64,000 nucleotides of DNA from JACRDG01 sp963760985 (GTDB taxonomy: Bacteria > Desulfobacterota > Desulfomonilia > Desulfomonilales > Desulfomonilaceae), in assembly GCA_963760985.1 (NCBI GenBank), contig CAVXFM010000015.1:1054001-1118000 (forward strand), read 5' to 3'. Below the pieces are notes generated by a model, which was not told the DNA's origin, ran no database searches, and worked only from the letters and a program-made list of their open reading frames with translations. Both the position numbers and the translations under genes were made by a program. Positions 9,246-18,700 of this stretch are shown here, one piece after another (positions within the stretch are counted from its first letter, which is position 1; each line of letters begins with the position of its first letter).

Positions 9246-9972
9246 TCATCTCTTGACCCGGGACATATCGCAATCTTTGAGGATAGCTCCTGTCAGGTTT
9301 GCACCCATGAGGTTCGCGTCCGTGAGGTCAGCTCCGGAGAGATCCGCTTCGATGAGCTGCGCGGCGGAGAGATCCGCGCCTGCAAGCGTTGCAGCAGTAA
9401 GATTCGCACCGATGAGCAACGCCCTGGACAGGTTCGCGACGGTCAGGATCGCTCGGCCCAAATTTGCCAGCGTCAGATTCATCCCCCCCAGGTCTGCCCA
9501 AAACAATTCCGCTTCGGAAAAGTTCGCGGCTGTCCCATTGCTTCGTGCGAGGTTCGCCTGAGAAAGATCAGCTCGGGAGAAATTGGCCCCAATGAGGGTG
9601 GTCCAGGTACAAGTCGGCATTGACGATCGTAGCCTCCTCCAGGTCCGCCAATGACAAATCCGCGGCAGTGAGATTCGCTTCCTTGAGAATTGCCTGCTTC
9701 AGACAAGCCTTGGTAAGGAGCGCCCTCGTGAAATTCACGCCGGACAGGTCCGACCGAGCCAGATTCGCGGCAGCAAGGTTTGCGCCGGAGAAATTCGCGT
9801 GACCGAACGCGAGTCCGGAAAGCTCCGCGGCAACAAGACTGCAGCCGGGAAGGTCTGCTCCTGAGAGGTCCGTCCTGGACCCTGCCGACGCGACCAGGAG
9901 AGCCTTCAGGGAGTCAGCTTCTCCCTTCAGTATTGCTCGGTGGCTGAATCGATTAATGACCTGGATTTCCAA
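9246..9972 (-). pseudogene. Pentapeptide-repeat protein, broken by a +1 frameshift
   Basis: Two overlapping frames each encode A(D/N)LXX repeats: an upstream part (from 9972, TTG start) with NFSGANLAAANLARSDLSGVNF and a downstream part ending GADLTDANLMGANLTGAILKDC. Reading the pentads across the break shows that removing one G of the run at 9596-9598 restores the period (ADLYL DHLIG ANFSR ADLSQ) and gives one protein of about 240 residues. Such proteins fold as a square right-handed beta-helix; some mimic DNA and protect gyrase, but most have no known role. No partner domain or signal peptide is visible. The break falls in a homopolymer, so a sequence error is more likely than decay, given the intact repeats on both sides. 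Confidence 0.8.
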
Positions 9973-10089
9973 CGCGGTACGCTACCTGTTTCCTGAAAGC
10001 GGTCGAGAGGCGTATCCCAAGAGTCTGTCGCGTGACAGGCCCCCAAAAGTTTGACAAACTCATGTAATTCCGGACAGACCTGGCGACAC

Positions 10090-10158
10090 GGGGGCTCCTT
10101 CGGTACGGACGACGCAAAGCCGTCTTATCACTTCGCGCAGAAGCCCCCGGCCGCACGG
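10090..10158. repeat. Short palindromic repeat (type II)
   Basis: GGGGGCTCCTTC pairs with GAAGCCCCC around the core GACGACGCAAAGCCGTC. Same family as 8179-8247 and 51802-51874, here in the gap between the pentapeptide gene and the nitroreductase gene. Confidence 0.65.
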
Positions 10159-10211
10159 GGCTTACTCGTGTGAGACCGAATCCATATCCCCTGTTTCTGT
10201 GCAGCCAAGCA

Positions 10212-10874
10212 TTAGGCGAACCTGAGAATATTCTCCACAGGCTCTCTCGTGCTCTTGAAGAGACTCGCGGGCGCATCAGGATGCGGCACTCCCACCGCGA
10301 TGCCTATCACGAGTTTTTTCTGCGGAGGGATGTCCAGCACGTTCTTGACAATGTCCGGAAAATGCATGGACGCGGCCAGATAAATCGTGCCCAGCCCTTC
10401 TTGTAATGCCGCGTAACAGATGGTCGTACCGATGGAACCTACATCCAGACATGCGTAAGGCACGTTCAGGTCCCCGTCTATCAGCAAATAGATCACCGCG
10501 GGCGCGTCGAAAAAACTGTACATGTTGAGGTAGTGCTGTACGCGTGCTTCCTTGTCGTCCCGATCGACACCCATGAAGGTCAGGAGATCTCTGCCGAGAT
10601 CCATGTACCGTTGCTTGTGGACCTCAGGAAAGCCGAGCGGCATTTCGATGTCCGACCGTGGAGGCACCCCTTTCCTGCCTTCGTCCACAAATACGCGAGC
10701 AAGTTCCGCGGCTTTCTCACCATCCGCGACTACGATTTCCCATGGCTGAGTGTTTCCCCAAGAAGGAGCCCATCTTGCGATTTCGACAATCCGCTTAATC
10801 TTTTCCCTGTCTACAGGGTCGGGGAGAAACGCTCGGATGCTATGTCTGCCGCGGACGGCGTCTTTGAATTCCAT
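10212..10874 (-). CDS. Nitroreductase family FMN oxidoreductase
   Basis: A 220-residue protein of the nitroreductase (NfsA/NfsB-like) fold. The N-terminal VRGRHSIRAFLPDPVDREKIKRIVEIARWAPSWGNTQPWEIVV contains the FMN-phosphate-binding arginines (RHSIR) and the APSWGNTQPW signature; YAALQEGLGTIYLAA and VIGIAVGVPHPDAP near the C-terminus are the usual family ending. Such enzymes are cytoplasmic dimers that use NAD(P)H to reduce quinones, nitro compounds or enones. The start at 10874 has GAGGAGG upstream. The gene stands alone, with a 344-base gap and divergent transcription toward the beta-oxidation fusion gene. Natural substrate unknown. Confidence 0.9.
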   Translation of the reverse strand: MEFKDAVRGRHSIRAFLPDPVDREKIKRIVEIARWAPSWGNTQPWEIVVADGEKAAELARVFVDEGRKGVPPRSDIEMPLGFPEVHKQRYMDLGRDLLTFMGVDRDDKEARVQHYLNMYSFFDAPAVIYLLIDGDLNVPYACLDVGSIGTTICYAALQEGLGTIYLAASMHFPDIVKNVLDIPPQKKLVIGIAVGVPHPDAPASLFKSTREPVENILRFA

Positions 10875-11218
10875 GTCATATCCCTCCTCAGTTGAGTATC
10901 AGCTTGTGAGAGAAATAACTTTAGTCGAGCGTCTTGCAAGTTCCTAGCGTTTTTTTGCCCGCGCACGTGTATGTGCAGGCCTGCCGTGAGATTGCAGGGT
11001 ACACGTGAGCTTGTCGCAAATATGATCGAGTCATCGCGTTTCAGCATTGTTGACCATTGTTCTTTAGTGTGAACGCGCTATTTTCCGGCGCTTGCCTGCA
11101 AAATGGCACTGGTGATGCGTTAGCTTTTACTTGACCCTCATTTGAACCGAGTTATAATATTCTGGATAATGTCGAATCTCCCTCATGCAAACGGCAACGA
11201 GTCCAAGGAGGATGGAAG
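10875..11218. other. Divergent promoter region between nitroreductase and acyl-CoA genes
   Basis: No gene is seen. The stretch just before the plus-strand gene is AT-richer (around 11140-11170, TTATAATATT) and would hold its promoter; I could not fix a convincing -35/-10 pair. Confidence 0.4.
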
Positions 11219-13243
11219 ATGGCTTTTTCGTTCCGCGGTTTTTCTCTACGCAAGGTCGGGGTGATCGGTTCAGGGCAGATCGGCCCGGACATCGCTCTAC
11301 ACTTTGTGAAGGCGCTGCATCCGTACGATACGCAGGTAGTCGTAGTCGACATAGCTGAACAAGCCCTGGCAAAGGGAAAAGCAAAGCTGTTCAAGAAAGT
11401 GGATAAGGGCGCGGAGACCGGCGCGTTCAAATCTCATCAGGTCGAGGGAATGAAGAGTCACGTGACGTTCACCTCTGACTATGACCAATTGAAGGACGTG
11501 GATCTGGTGGTGGAAGCCGCGACCGAAGACCTCGGTCTGAAACGCAAAATCTTCCATCAGGTGGAAGCGCTCGTCAGTCCTCACGCGTTCCTTACGAGCA
11601 ATTCGTCCCACATCGAACCCGAGCGTATTTTCGAGGAAATCCAGCACAAAGGACGTGCGCTGTGTGCCCACTATTTCTTCCCGGCCGACCGCAATCCCGC
11701 GATGGAAATCATCCCCATGAAAGATACGGACCCTGAAACCACCGAATTCATGTTGCGCTTCTTTGAGAAAATCGGAAAGTTTCCCATTCGCGTGGGGTCC
11801 CGGTATGGCTATGCGGTGGACCCGCTGTTCGAGGGACTTTGCCTGGCATGTATCCAGTGTCTGGACAAGGGCCTGGGAAACACCAAGCAAATCGACACCG
11901 TTGCTGCCAAAGCCCTCGGGCTCAGGGTGGGTCCTTTGACGGGCCAAAACCTCACTGGCGGAAACCCCATCAGCGCGCACGGTCTTTCTGAAATGAACGA
12001 GCGTCTGAACAAGTGGTACCGCGCGCCGGAAACCCTCAAGAAAATGGTGGAAAGCAAAGCCGATTGGGAGGTTCCCGGCAAGGGCGAAGTCGTGGAAGTC
12101 CCCCCGGACAAAGAGAAAGAGATCACCGAAGAGATCCAGGGCGCGTATTTTGCCATGGTCTGCGACATGCTGGATTCCAAAATCATTACCACGAGTGACT
12201 TTGATCTGCTCGTCGCTACCTCGCTGGACATGAAGCCGCCCTTCAGTTTCATGAACGCCATGGGAGTCGACAAAGCGCTGGCGCTGGTGGAGGCTTTTCA
12301 CGAGAAATACCCTGACATGCCTGTCTCTCCTGCACTCAAGGCGCAAGCGGCCTCAGGCAAACCGTGGGAACTCCTGGACGTGATCTTCGAAAAGAAAGAC
12401 GACGTGGGCGTGATCACCATCCGCAGGCCCAGGGCGCTGAACGCGTTGAACACCAAGGTATTCAAAGAATTGGAAGCGTACTGCAACATCATCAAGGACG
12501 ACCCTGGGATCAAGGCCGCGGTAATCACCGGATTCGGCAACAAGGCGTTTGTGGCAGGCGCGGACATCAAAGAAATGGCTGGTCTGGCCGAACCCGCGCA
12601 AGGTGAGCAGTTTGCCAGAAAGGGACAACTCGCGTCCGCGTTCCTGGAGCAGCTGGGCAAGCCGGTGGTGGCAGCCATGAATGGACTTGCCTTTGGTGGC
12701 GGGTGTGAGCTGGCCATGTGCTGCACTGCCAGGGTTGCGCCCAAGGGCCTCAAGGTGTTCGCGGGTCAGCCGGAAGTAAATCTCGGGCTTATCCCGGGCA
12801 TGGGGGGCACGCAGCGGCTGCCCAGGCTCATAGGGTTTGAACGAGCAGCGGAGATGATTCGCACGGCGAATCCTATTTCATCTGCACAGGCCCTGGAGTA
12901 TGGCTTGATCAATGAAGAAGTTGACGGCGACGTGCTTTATCGGGCCATCAACCTGGCGCGTGAAATCGCGTCGGGCAAGACCACGGTCAAACGCATGGAA
13001 ATGGGCCCCGTAGCCAACGTGCCTGATTCGCTCCCCGGAGTTGACATCGGGCATCATTCCAAGCCCCTTGACAGCCTGGTGGTTCAGGCCATCCTGGACG
13101 GCGGCAAGATGACTCTGGAGGACGGTCTCAAACGAGAAGCGTACCTCTTCGGCCAGTGCTGGACCACTGAAGACAATCGTATCGGTCTCAAGACCTTTGT
13201 CGAGAAGGGCGCCCGCGCCAAAGCCGAGTTTGTCCATAGATAG
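11219..13243 (+). CDS. 3-hydroxyacyl-CoA dehydrogenase / enoyl-CoA hydratase fusion (beta-oxidation)
   Basis: A 674-residue bifunctional enzyme for the middle steps of beta-oxidation: hydration of enoyl-CoA and NAD-dependent oxidation of 3-hydroxyacyl-CoA. Residues 1-375 form the dehydrogenase with GSGQIGPDIA (Rossmann loop), VVEAATEDL and HYFFPADRNPAMEIIP (catalytic His region). Residues ~385-640 form the crotonase domain with AFVAGADIKEM (oxyanion hole), GLAFGGGCELAMCC and QPEVNLGLIPGMGGTQRLPRL, so both catalytic glutamates are present. The order dehydrogenase-then-hydratase is the reverse of E. coli FadB and matches the arrangement of archaeal and many syntrophic enzymes. A strong AGGAGG precedes the start. 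In a syntroph or sulfate reducer it could also run in the biosynthetic direction or act on ring-cleavage products. Confidence 0.93.
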   Translation: MAFSFRGFSLRKVGVIGSGQIGPDIALHFVKALHPYDTQVVVVDIAEQALAKGKAKLFKKVDKGAETGAFKSHQVEGMKSHVTFTSDYDQLKDVDLVVEAATEDLGLKRKIFHQVEALVSPHAFLTSNSSHIEPERIFEEIQHKGRALCAHYFFPADRNPAMEIIPMKDTDPETTEFMLRFFEKIGKFPIRVGSRYGYAVDPLFEGLCLACIQCLDKGLGNTKQIDTVAAKALGLRVGPLTGQNLTGGNPISAHGLSEMNERLNKWYRAPETLKKMVESKADWEVPGKGEVVEVPPDKEKEITEEIQGAYFAMVCDMLDSKIITTSDFDLLVATSLDMKPPFSFMNAMGVDKALALVEAFHEKYPDMPVSPALKAQAASGKPWELLDVIFEKKDDVGVITIRRPRALNALNTKVFKELEAYCNIIKDDPGIKAAVITGFGNKAFVAGADIKEMAGLAEPAQGEQFARKGQLASAFLEQLGKPVVAAMNGLAFGGGCELAMCCTARVAPKGLKVFAGQPEVNLGLIPGMGGTQRLPRLIGFERAAEMIRTANPISSAQALEYGLINEEVDGDVLYRAINLAREIASGKTTVKRMEMGPVANVPDSLPGVDIGHHSKPLDSLVVQAILDGGKMTLEDGLKREAYLFGQCWTTEDNRIGLKTFVEKGARAKAEFVHR

Positions 13244-13299
13244 ACTCAACCTCTTTTCCCGAGAAAGGCTATTTTACTGCCTTGTGTGACGCGTCTCAT

Positions 13300-13337
13300 G
13301 GTATCTGGGTCCCTGCTCTCCTTGGGACCCAGATACC
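13300..13337 (+). terminator. 14-bp hairpin downstream of the acyl-CoA gene
   Basis: GGTATCTGGGTCCC and GGGACCCAGATACC pair perfectly around a 10-base loop, 57 bases after the stop codon. There is no T run, so it may be a transcript-stabilising or rho-assisted end and not a classical terminator. Confidence 0.45.
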
Positions 13338-13521
13338 TCGCTCCCCAGCTCAAAGAATTGGGCGATTCCTCCCACCCTGTCGCATAGGAAACAGCTTCTC
13401 CGCCGGTGTGCGTATCGGGCGGAGCCCCGGCAAAGGCATTTCATAGAGCGTCCTCTTGCACAGTGCTCTCGTATGCCTTATGACATAGCCTCATGAGTTG
13501 ACGCAGGGAGAGCATCCTCAC

Positions 13522-14718
13522 GTGATCCGGCTTCGTATTATTTATCGTTATGTATTTCGCGAGATCGTGGTCTCGTTCGTGTTCGCGTTTGCCGTGCTTC
13601 TCGTGGCAGGCCTTATTGCCGGATTCTTACCTTTGCTCCAGAAAGGCATGGAGAGTGGGCTTGAGCTGACGCTGATCCTCTTTCAAGTGCTTGCCAGCGC
13701 CTTGCCCGGAACGCTGGTCACGGTGTTGCCGCTTTCCATGATGATCGGGATCCTGCTCGGGCTGGGACGCATGGCCGCGGACAATGAAGTGGCTGCACTG
13801 AGATCCGCGGGTATCTCTGTGTTGCGGTTACTGCCTCCCGTGCTTCTGCTGGGGGTGATCGGTTGTGCGCTCAGCATGGTGTGTACGTTGGTGCTTATTC
13901 CAAGGGGCATCTCAGAAGGCAAGAGGCTCATGCAGCGGGCAGCAACCCAAAGAGCCGATGCAGGGCTTGAAGAGAGGTCGTTCTTTGATTCTCTCCCGCA
14001 CCTCATTATTTACGTGGACAGTATCGACCGGTCCACTGGCGTGATGACTCGCGTGTTTCTGCGGGAATCGTCCCAGCCCAATGAAATCACCACTATCATG
14101 GCCCAAAAGGGCAAACTGGTCCCCGATCCTGAGGGAAAGGCCCTCATCCTGGACTTGCGCAACGGGACCATTCTTAAGGAAGACCGACAAGGAGATTCCA
14201 CGGGACAACTGGCCTTTCAGACCTATGTTTTTCGCTTTGTTCTTCCCAAACCTGATGCGTCAGCTTCTGCCGCCAGTTTTGAGGAATTGCCCATTTCCGA
14301 GATCCTCAAAAGGCTCAAGACTCGCGACAAGAAGGAGGCGCTCAACGACAGTCCCCTCGCCAAGGCATATTATCGTCGCGTGCAGGTATTTTCCTGGATA
14401 CTCATTATCCAGAGGTTCACGTATCCTCTCGCGTGTCTGGCCCTTGCGTTCGCTGCGTTCCCCCTGGGAGTGTTGAACCTGGGAAAGAGCCGCTTGAACA
14501 ACGTCTCCCTCGGGCTCGTGGTGATTTTCATTTTTTATGCGCTCACGCTGACCACCGAACGCATGGCTCGATCCGATCTTGCACCACCATGGCTCGTCTT
14601 GCCTCTGCCTTCCTTACTGTTCATCGCCTCTGCCGCATATTTTTCACGATGTGTCGAGCAAGAACGGTTTCCCAGGATCTTGGTAGCCTTGAAGGGCCTG
14701 GTATCGCGAGGTCGGTGA
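13522..14718 (+). CDS. LptF/LptG family permease of the lipopolysaccharide export complex
   Basis: About 398 residues from the GTG at 13522 (GGAGAG nine bases upstream; a TTG at 13498 is in frame but has no ribosome site). The layout is that of LptF/LptG: three N-terminal membrane helices, a periplasmic jellyroll of ~165 residues and three C-terminal helices. Motifs include YRYVFREIVVSF at the N-terminus, GRMAADNEVAALRSAGIS (the coupling helix that docks the LptB ATPase) and LPLGVLNLGKSRLNNVSLG near the end. With LptB and its paralogue it extracts LPS from the inner membrane. LptF is more likely than LptG from the coupling helix. No second permease follows directly. Confidence 0.85.
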   Translation: MIRLRIIYRYVFREIVVSFVFAFAVLLVAGLIAGFLPLLQKGMESGLELTLILFQVLASALPGTLVTVLPLSMMIGILLGLGRMAADNEVAALRSAGISVLRLLPPVLLLGVIGCALSMVCTLVLIPRGISEGKRLMQRAATQRADAGLEERSFFDSLPHLIIYVDSIDRSTGVMTRVFLRESSQPNEITTIMAQKGKLVPDPEGKALILDLRNGTILKEDRQGDSTGQLAFQTYVFRFVLPKPDASASAASFEELPISEILKRLKTRDKKEALNDSPLAKAYYRRVQVFSWILIIQRFTYPLACLALAFAAFPLGVLNLGKSRLNNVSLGLVVIFIFYALTLTTERMARSDLAPPWLVLPLPSLLFIASAAYFSRCVEQERFPRILVALKGLVSRGR

Positions 14719-15090
14719 GGTTCTTGCTCAATTTCGGCAACGGTCCCGGGCTTTGGCTCGCGGGCATTACTGCGAGAAGGTCTGCCCAACCAACAGCGGG
14801 AACCCTTCCACAAGCCTGTGCCCGTTGCCGGCAGCATGACCGGATGGGTCACACTTTTGGGGATGGCATGAGGATTCGTGGACGAAGATTTGACGGTTCT
14901 CCGTCGCGTGAAGTGAAAGGGGATTTCCTGCCACTCAAGAAGAATCACACGGAGAAGACCCTTGGCAACGGGTATACGCCCCCCAGATCAGAAGAGCTCC
15001 TGAAGGAAAAAAAGCCTCGAAGCCTGCGAGTCACGCACAAAGAGTTTGCCAGCTGTTCAGGCCTGGGGTACATTGTGATAGGGTGCAAAG
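14719..15090. other. Gap without a supported gene
   Basis: A 372-base stretch downstream of the permease gene. Open frames cross it but none has a family signature or plausible codon pattern, and I see no hairpin or repeat of note. Confidence 0.4.
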
Positions 15091-15549
15091 ATGAAAGTAA
15101 CGTGCGCGCAGTGCGGAAGCATTTCAGACATTCCCGACAGCAAGATTCCGATAGGACGATCGTATTTTCTCTGTCCTAGTTGTGACGCGCGGGTCAACGT
15201 GTTCAAGGGGCTCCAACCCGGGAACATTGTCACGAACCTGGTAGGTGTCCGATTTTTCAGGGACGGAGACGATTTTCACGAGGAATACTGCGAACCGGGT
15301 GAACTCTGGCGCGTGGTGCGCGTGACTCAGCCGTGCCCGGACAAGGGCGAAGACAGAGAGTGCGAAATCAAGAACAAGGGCCGATGCCCCAATCAAAGGC
15401 TGATTCTGCGGCTCGAACGCGACAACTTACTCTATCGCACATGCTTGTACCGCGGCGGACGACGCATTTTCGACCGAACCTCCCGAACCCCCCTCGGCGC
15501 GAAACCGCTTATGCCCGAGGAAGACGACGAGACCTATCGCATCCATTGA
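15091..15549 (+). CDS. Zinc-ribbon protein of unknown function
   Basis: A 152-residue protein beginning MKVTCAQCGSISDIPDSKIPIG ... FLCPSCDARV, a MJ0042-like zinc ribbon with paired CX2C knuckles in the first 35 residues. The rest is an uncharacterised domain with four further cysteines (QPCPDKGEDRECEIKNKGRC and YRTCLYRGG). Zinc ribbons of this kind are frequent in Desulfobacterota and Myxococcota and often sit on signalling or envelope proteins, but here there is no membrane segment and no recognised second domain. The second cysteine group may bind another metal. Start chosen at the only ATG before the first knuckle. Role unknown. Confidence 0.65.
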   Translation: MKVTCAQCGSISDIPDSKIPIGRSYFLCPSCDARVNVFKGLQPGNIVTNLVGVRFFRDGDDFHEEYCEPGELWRVVRVTQPCPDKGEDRECEIKNKGRCPNQRLILRLERDNLLYRTCLYRGGRRIFDRTSRTPLGAKPLMPEEDDETYRIH

Positions 15550-15595
15550 TTTCCGGTATTCCGCTTTGACCCTCGGTTTATGAGTGGCCACGTCT

Positions 15596-15713
15596 GGTGT
15601 GGGGTAGTGCGGCCGATCTCCCGAGCGAAGTGACGAGACGGCTTTGCGTCGCTCGAAGTGAGAAGGAGTTCCCGCTACCGCAGGAGCGGTCAATCGGACA
15701 AGACTTTTGGTAT
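15596..15713 (-). repeat. Dispersed palindromic repeat (type I), copy in reverse orientation
   Basis: Read on the minus strand it starts TACCAAAAGTCTTG, continues GCTCCTGCGGTAGCGGGAACTC and the core GAGCGACGCAAAGCCGTC, then ends like the short type II element (CACTTCGCTCGGGAGATC). It therefore looks like a hybrid of the two repeat types. It lies between the convergent zinc-ribbon and kinase genes. Confidence 0.7.
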
Positions 15714-15745
15714 TCAGTATAGACGGCCCTGTGTCATCAGGAGCG

Positions 15746-18700
15746 TCATTTCGCGCGATCGTGAAAGAGAACCGAAAACGTGGTGCCCCCGGATTTCCTG
15801 CAACTCTCCGCATCACGGACGGCAGCACACAGTGAGATCCGACCTGGGCAATCGTACACCCCCTTTTTTATGTGCCGACAGCGGGTGCTCTCGAACGTTA
15901 TTTCGAATCGGCCGTCTTCAGAAAGCATCTTCAATCTCATCAGCTCCAGCCCTTTTCCACCTGCATTGAAATCAAAAGGATTTTTCGTGGAGTACACTGA
16001 AGTGGACTGTGTGTGGTAAAATGCGCGAAAGACGAATTCGCGGTCGCTCGCGGTGATTCCTACCCCCCGGTCTTCCACTTGCAGCAGAACCCCTGAAGGC
16101 ACCGACGTGAGATACACCGCCACCTCGCCCTCATCCGGGGTATTTTCCATCGCGTTCTTCACTAGGGTGGCGACGATCTCTCTGAACAAGTCCGGATCGA
16201 TCATATCGGTTTCGACCAGGTCCAAACGCGGCACCAGCTCCACTGCACGATGAGCTCCCCTTGTGCGACACACCTCCAATATTTCGTGCGTCGCGGAGAT
16301 CACGGAAAAAGGCCGGGGCCGGTACTCTCGCGGGGCCACCATCTCTTGAACTATTTGCTGAATGTCCGTGAGCCGCTGCACATTCCGGCGGATTCGGTCG
16401 ATTCTTGCCTCCCTCGATTTTCCTGACTGATCTTTGCGGTAGAGGTGCTTGAGTGAAGACTTGATTACCGCAAGCGGGGTTTTGAGCTCGTGGGACAAAT
16501 GGTGAATCGCTCGACGTCTGGCCCGTTCCATGGATTTGAACGCGGTGATGTCACGGGCCACATGGACTGAACCAACGACCCGGCCGCTTTCATCGTGAAG
16601 TGGAGAAACACGCAAGTCAAACACCCCCCCCAGACTCTCGTCCATCACTTCCCCTGAATACTCTCTGCCCAAGGTGACCACGTTGACGTCCGGACATAAT
16701 GCGGCTGCGGTTGCTTCTTCCTGGTCGTCTTTGCGACATTCCATGCCGATTACCTCGTCCGGAGTCCTGTGCAGCCGGTCTGCGAGTGCTTTGTTGACCC
16801 GCACAATCCTGTGAGTATCGTCGAGGATCACTATCAGGTCCGACACCGCGTTAAACGTGCGCTCCCATTCGTTCTTTGCCCGTATGATCTTTTCTTGGGC
16901 TTGCACTTCCGCGGTCACATCGAGGAACGTCGCGATGATGCGTCCGTTCGCGAGGACAACCCCCCGGAAACTGGCAATCTTAATCCTGCCGTCTTTGCAT
17001 TTCACTGCAAACACTCTTGCCTTGGCTTCTTTTCCGATTCCGTATTCACTTTGAATGTCTGCGGCTTCTGCTCTCCACACCGCCTCTGCCGCCTTCCTGC
17101 TGCGCTCGGTAGGGTATGCGATGCGAAACCAAGTCGCGGAATCCCGAAGATCTTCCCGCGCGTACCCGAAAAACTCGGTGAATTTCGGATTCACGTACTC
17201 GGTACGCTCATTGGCATCGACGATCACCAGGCCGAAGGGAGCCACTTCCGCGAGGGTTCTGAAGCGTTCTTCGCTCTCTTTGAGCGCTGCCTCAGCCTCT
17301 TTGCGATGGGTGATGTCCCGAAGGATGGCTAAGGTTCCTGTCGGATTCCCTGCATGATCGCTGTTGCGCGACGCACTCACGCTAATATCGAGGATGCGGC
17401 CGTCCTTGGTGTAGCGTCTTGTCTCGTACCCGCTGCAGGAAACGCCGTTTTGAATGACTCCCCGGATGACCGCCATGGTGGCTTCTCGTTGGTTTTCCGG
17501 AACAAAGGGAATCTGTCGCCCTTCCACCTCTTTCAGCGTCCAGCCAAAGATGCGCGTGAACGAGGGATTGACGTATTTTGCTCTCCCTTCCATGTCGTAG
17601 ATGATGATGGCATCCGGGGATGAGTTGAGAAGAGAAAGGTACAATTCTTCCCGCCTCTTGGACTCCTCGTAGAGTTTCTTGAAATTCTCTTCGCTTTCTC
17701 GGAGCTTGTCCTGAGCCCGTTTGCGCGTGATTTCCACCGCGGCAAGGTTTCCCAGCAAGGAGAGGGTATCGAGATCGGCCTTGGAAAAAGGAGTCCTGGT
17801 CCGGTTGAATACGTATAAAACCCCGAGATTCGTGCGACCGATTTGCACGGGCACGGCGATGCCTGAAAAGAGACCTTCCTGCCGCGCGATGTCATGAAAG
17901 GGGGGGCCAACCTCCTTGAGATATTCTTCTACGATGAACCTCTGGCCTGTTTCCGCCACCTTTCCGCCGAGACCCGCGCCCAAGGGTATGCGCAAGGTCT
18001 TGAACGATTCCGTGTCAACCCCGGACAACTTGTGCATGTAAAGTTCGTCCGAACCCTCATCTCGCAAGGCAATGTAGGATTTGTCGGCAGCAAGGAGCTT
18101 CCTGCTCTGCTCGACCAGGAGTTCCAGGTTTTCGTCCAGGCTCCGCTCCGCGATCATCGCCAACGCCAAATCGTAGAGTCCTTGGAATTTCTTCAGCTCG
18201 GCAGCCAGGTTTGCCTCGGCCTTCTTGCGTGCGGTGATGTCGCGAAGGTGCACCACGCTGCCTGTGGCTGTCCCTTCATTGTCAAAGAATACCGCTCCGC
18301 TCACGCTTACATCGATGACATTGCCGCTTTTGGTGTACCGTCGCGTTTCGCGGCCGGAGAAGTTTTCCCCGCGCAGCACCGTATCGATCATGTCCTGGGT
18401 CTCAGGCCAGTTCTCTGTGGGGACAAAGTCCACCCTCTTTCCCTGCAATTCCTCGAATGTCCACCCGAATACCTTGGTGAATGCAGGATTGACGTACGAG
18501 GGTATTCCCTGCACGTCGTACACGATGATGGGTTCAGGAGAAACGTCCAGGAGGGTGCGGTACAATTTACTGGAACTCTCTGCTTCTGCGTAGAGTTCCC
18601 GGTATTTCTCCTCGCTTTTGCGCAGCGCCTCTTCCACTTGTTTGCGATGGGTGATGTCGCAAAGGATCACGAGCATTCCGGCCGGCACGCCTTCATGGTC

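Noticed and set aside
9246..9972. Possible CRISPR-like or tandem DNA repeat
   Set aside because: The periodicity is 15 bases and in frame, produced by pentapeptide repeats in a protein; there are no spacers or constant repeats.
11297..12346. Long open frame on the minus strand (349 codons) opposite the acyl-CoA dehydrogenase/hydratase gene
   Set aside because: It is antisense to a strongly conserved bifunctional gene and has no family signature; it is a by-product of GC-rich codon use.
13300..13337. Classical rho-independent terminator
   Set aside because: The stem is perfect but no T run follows, so I list it with low confidence as a hairpin only.
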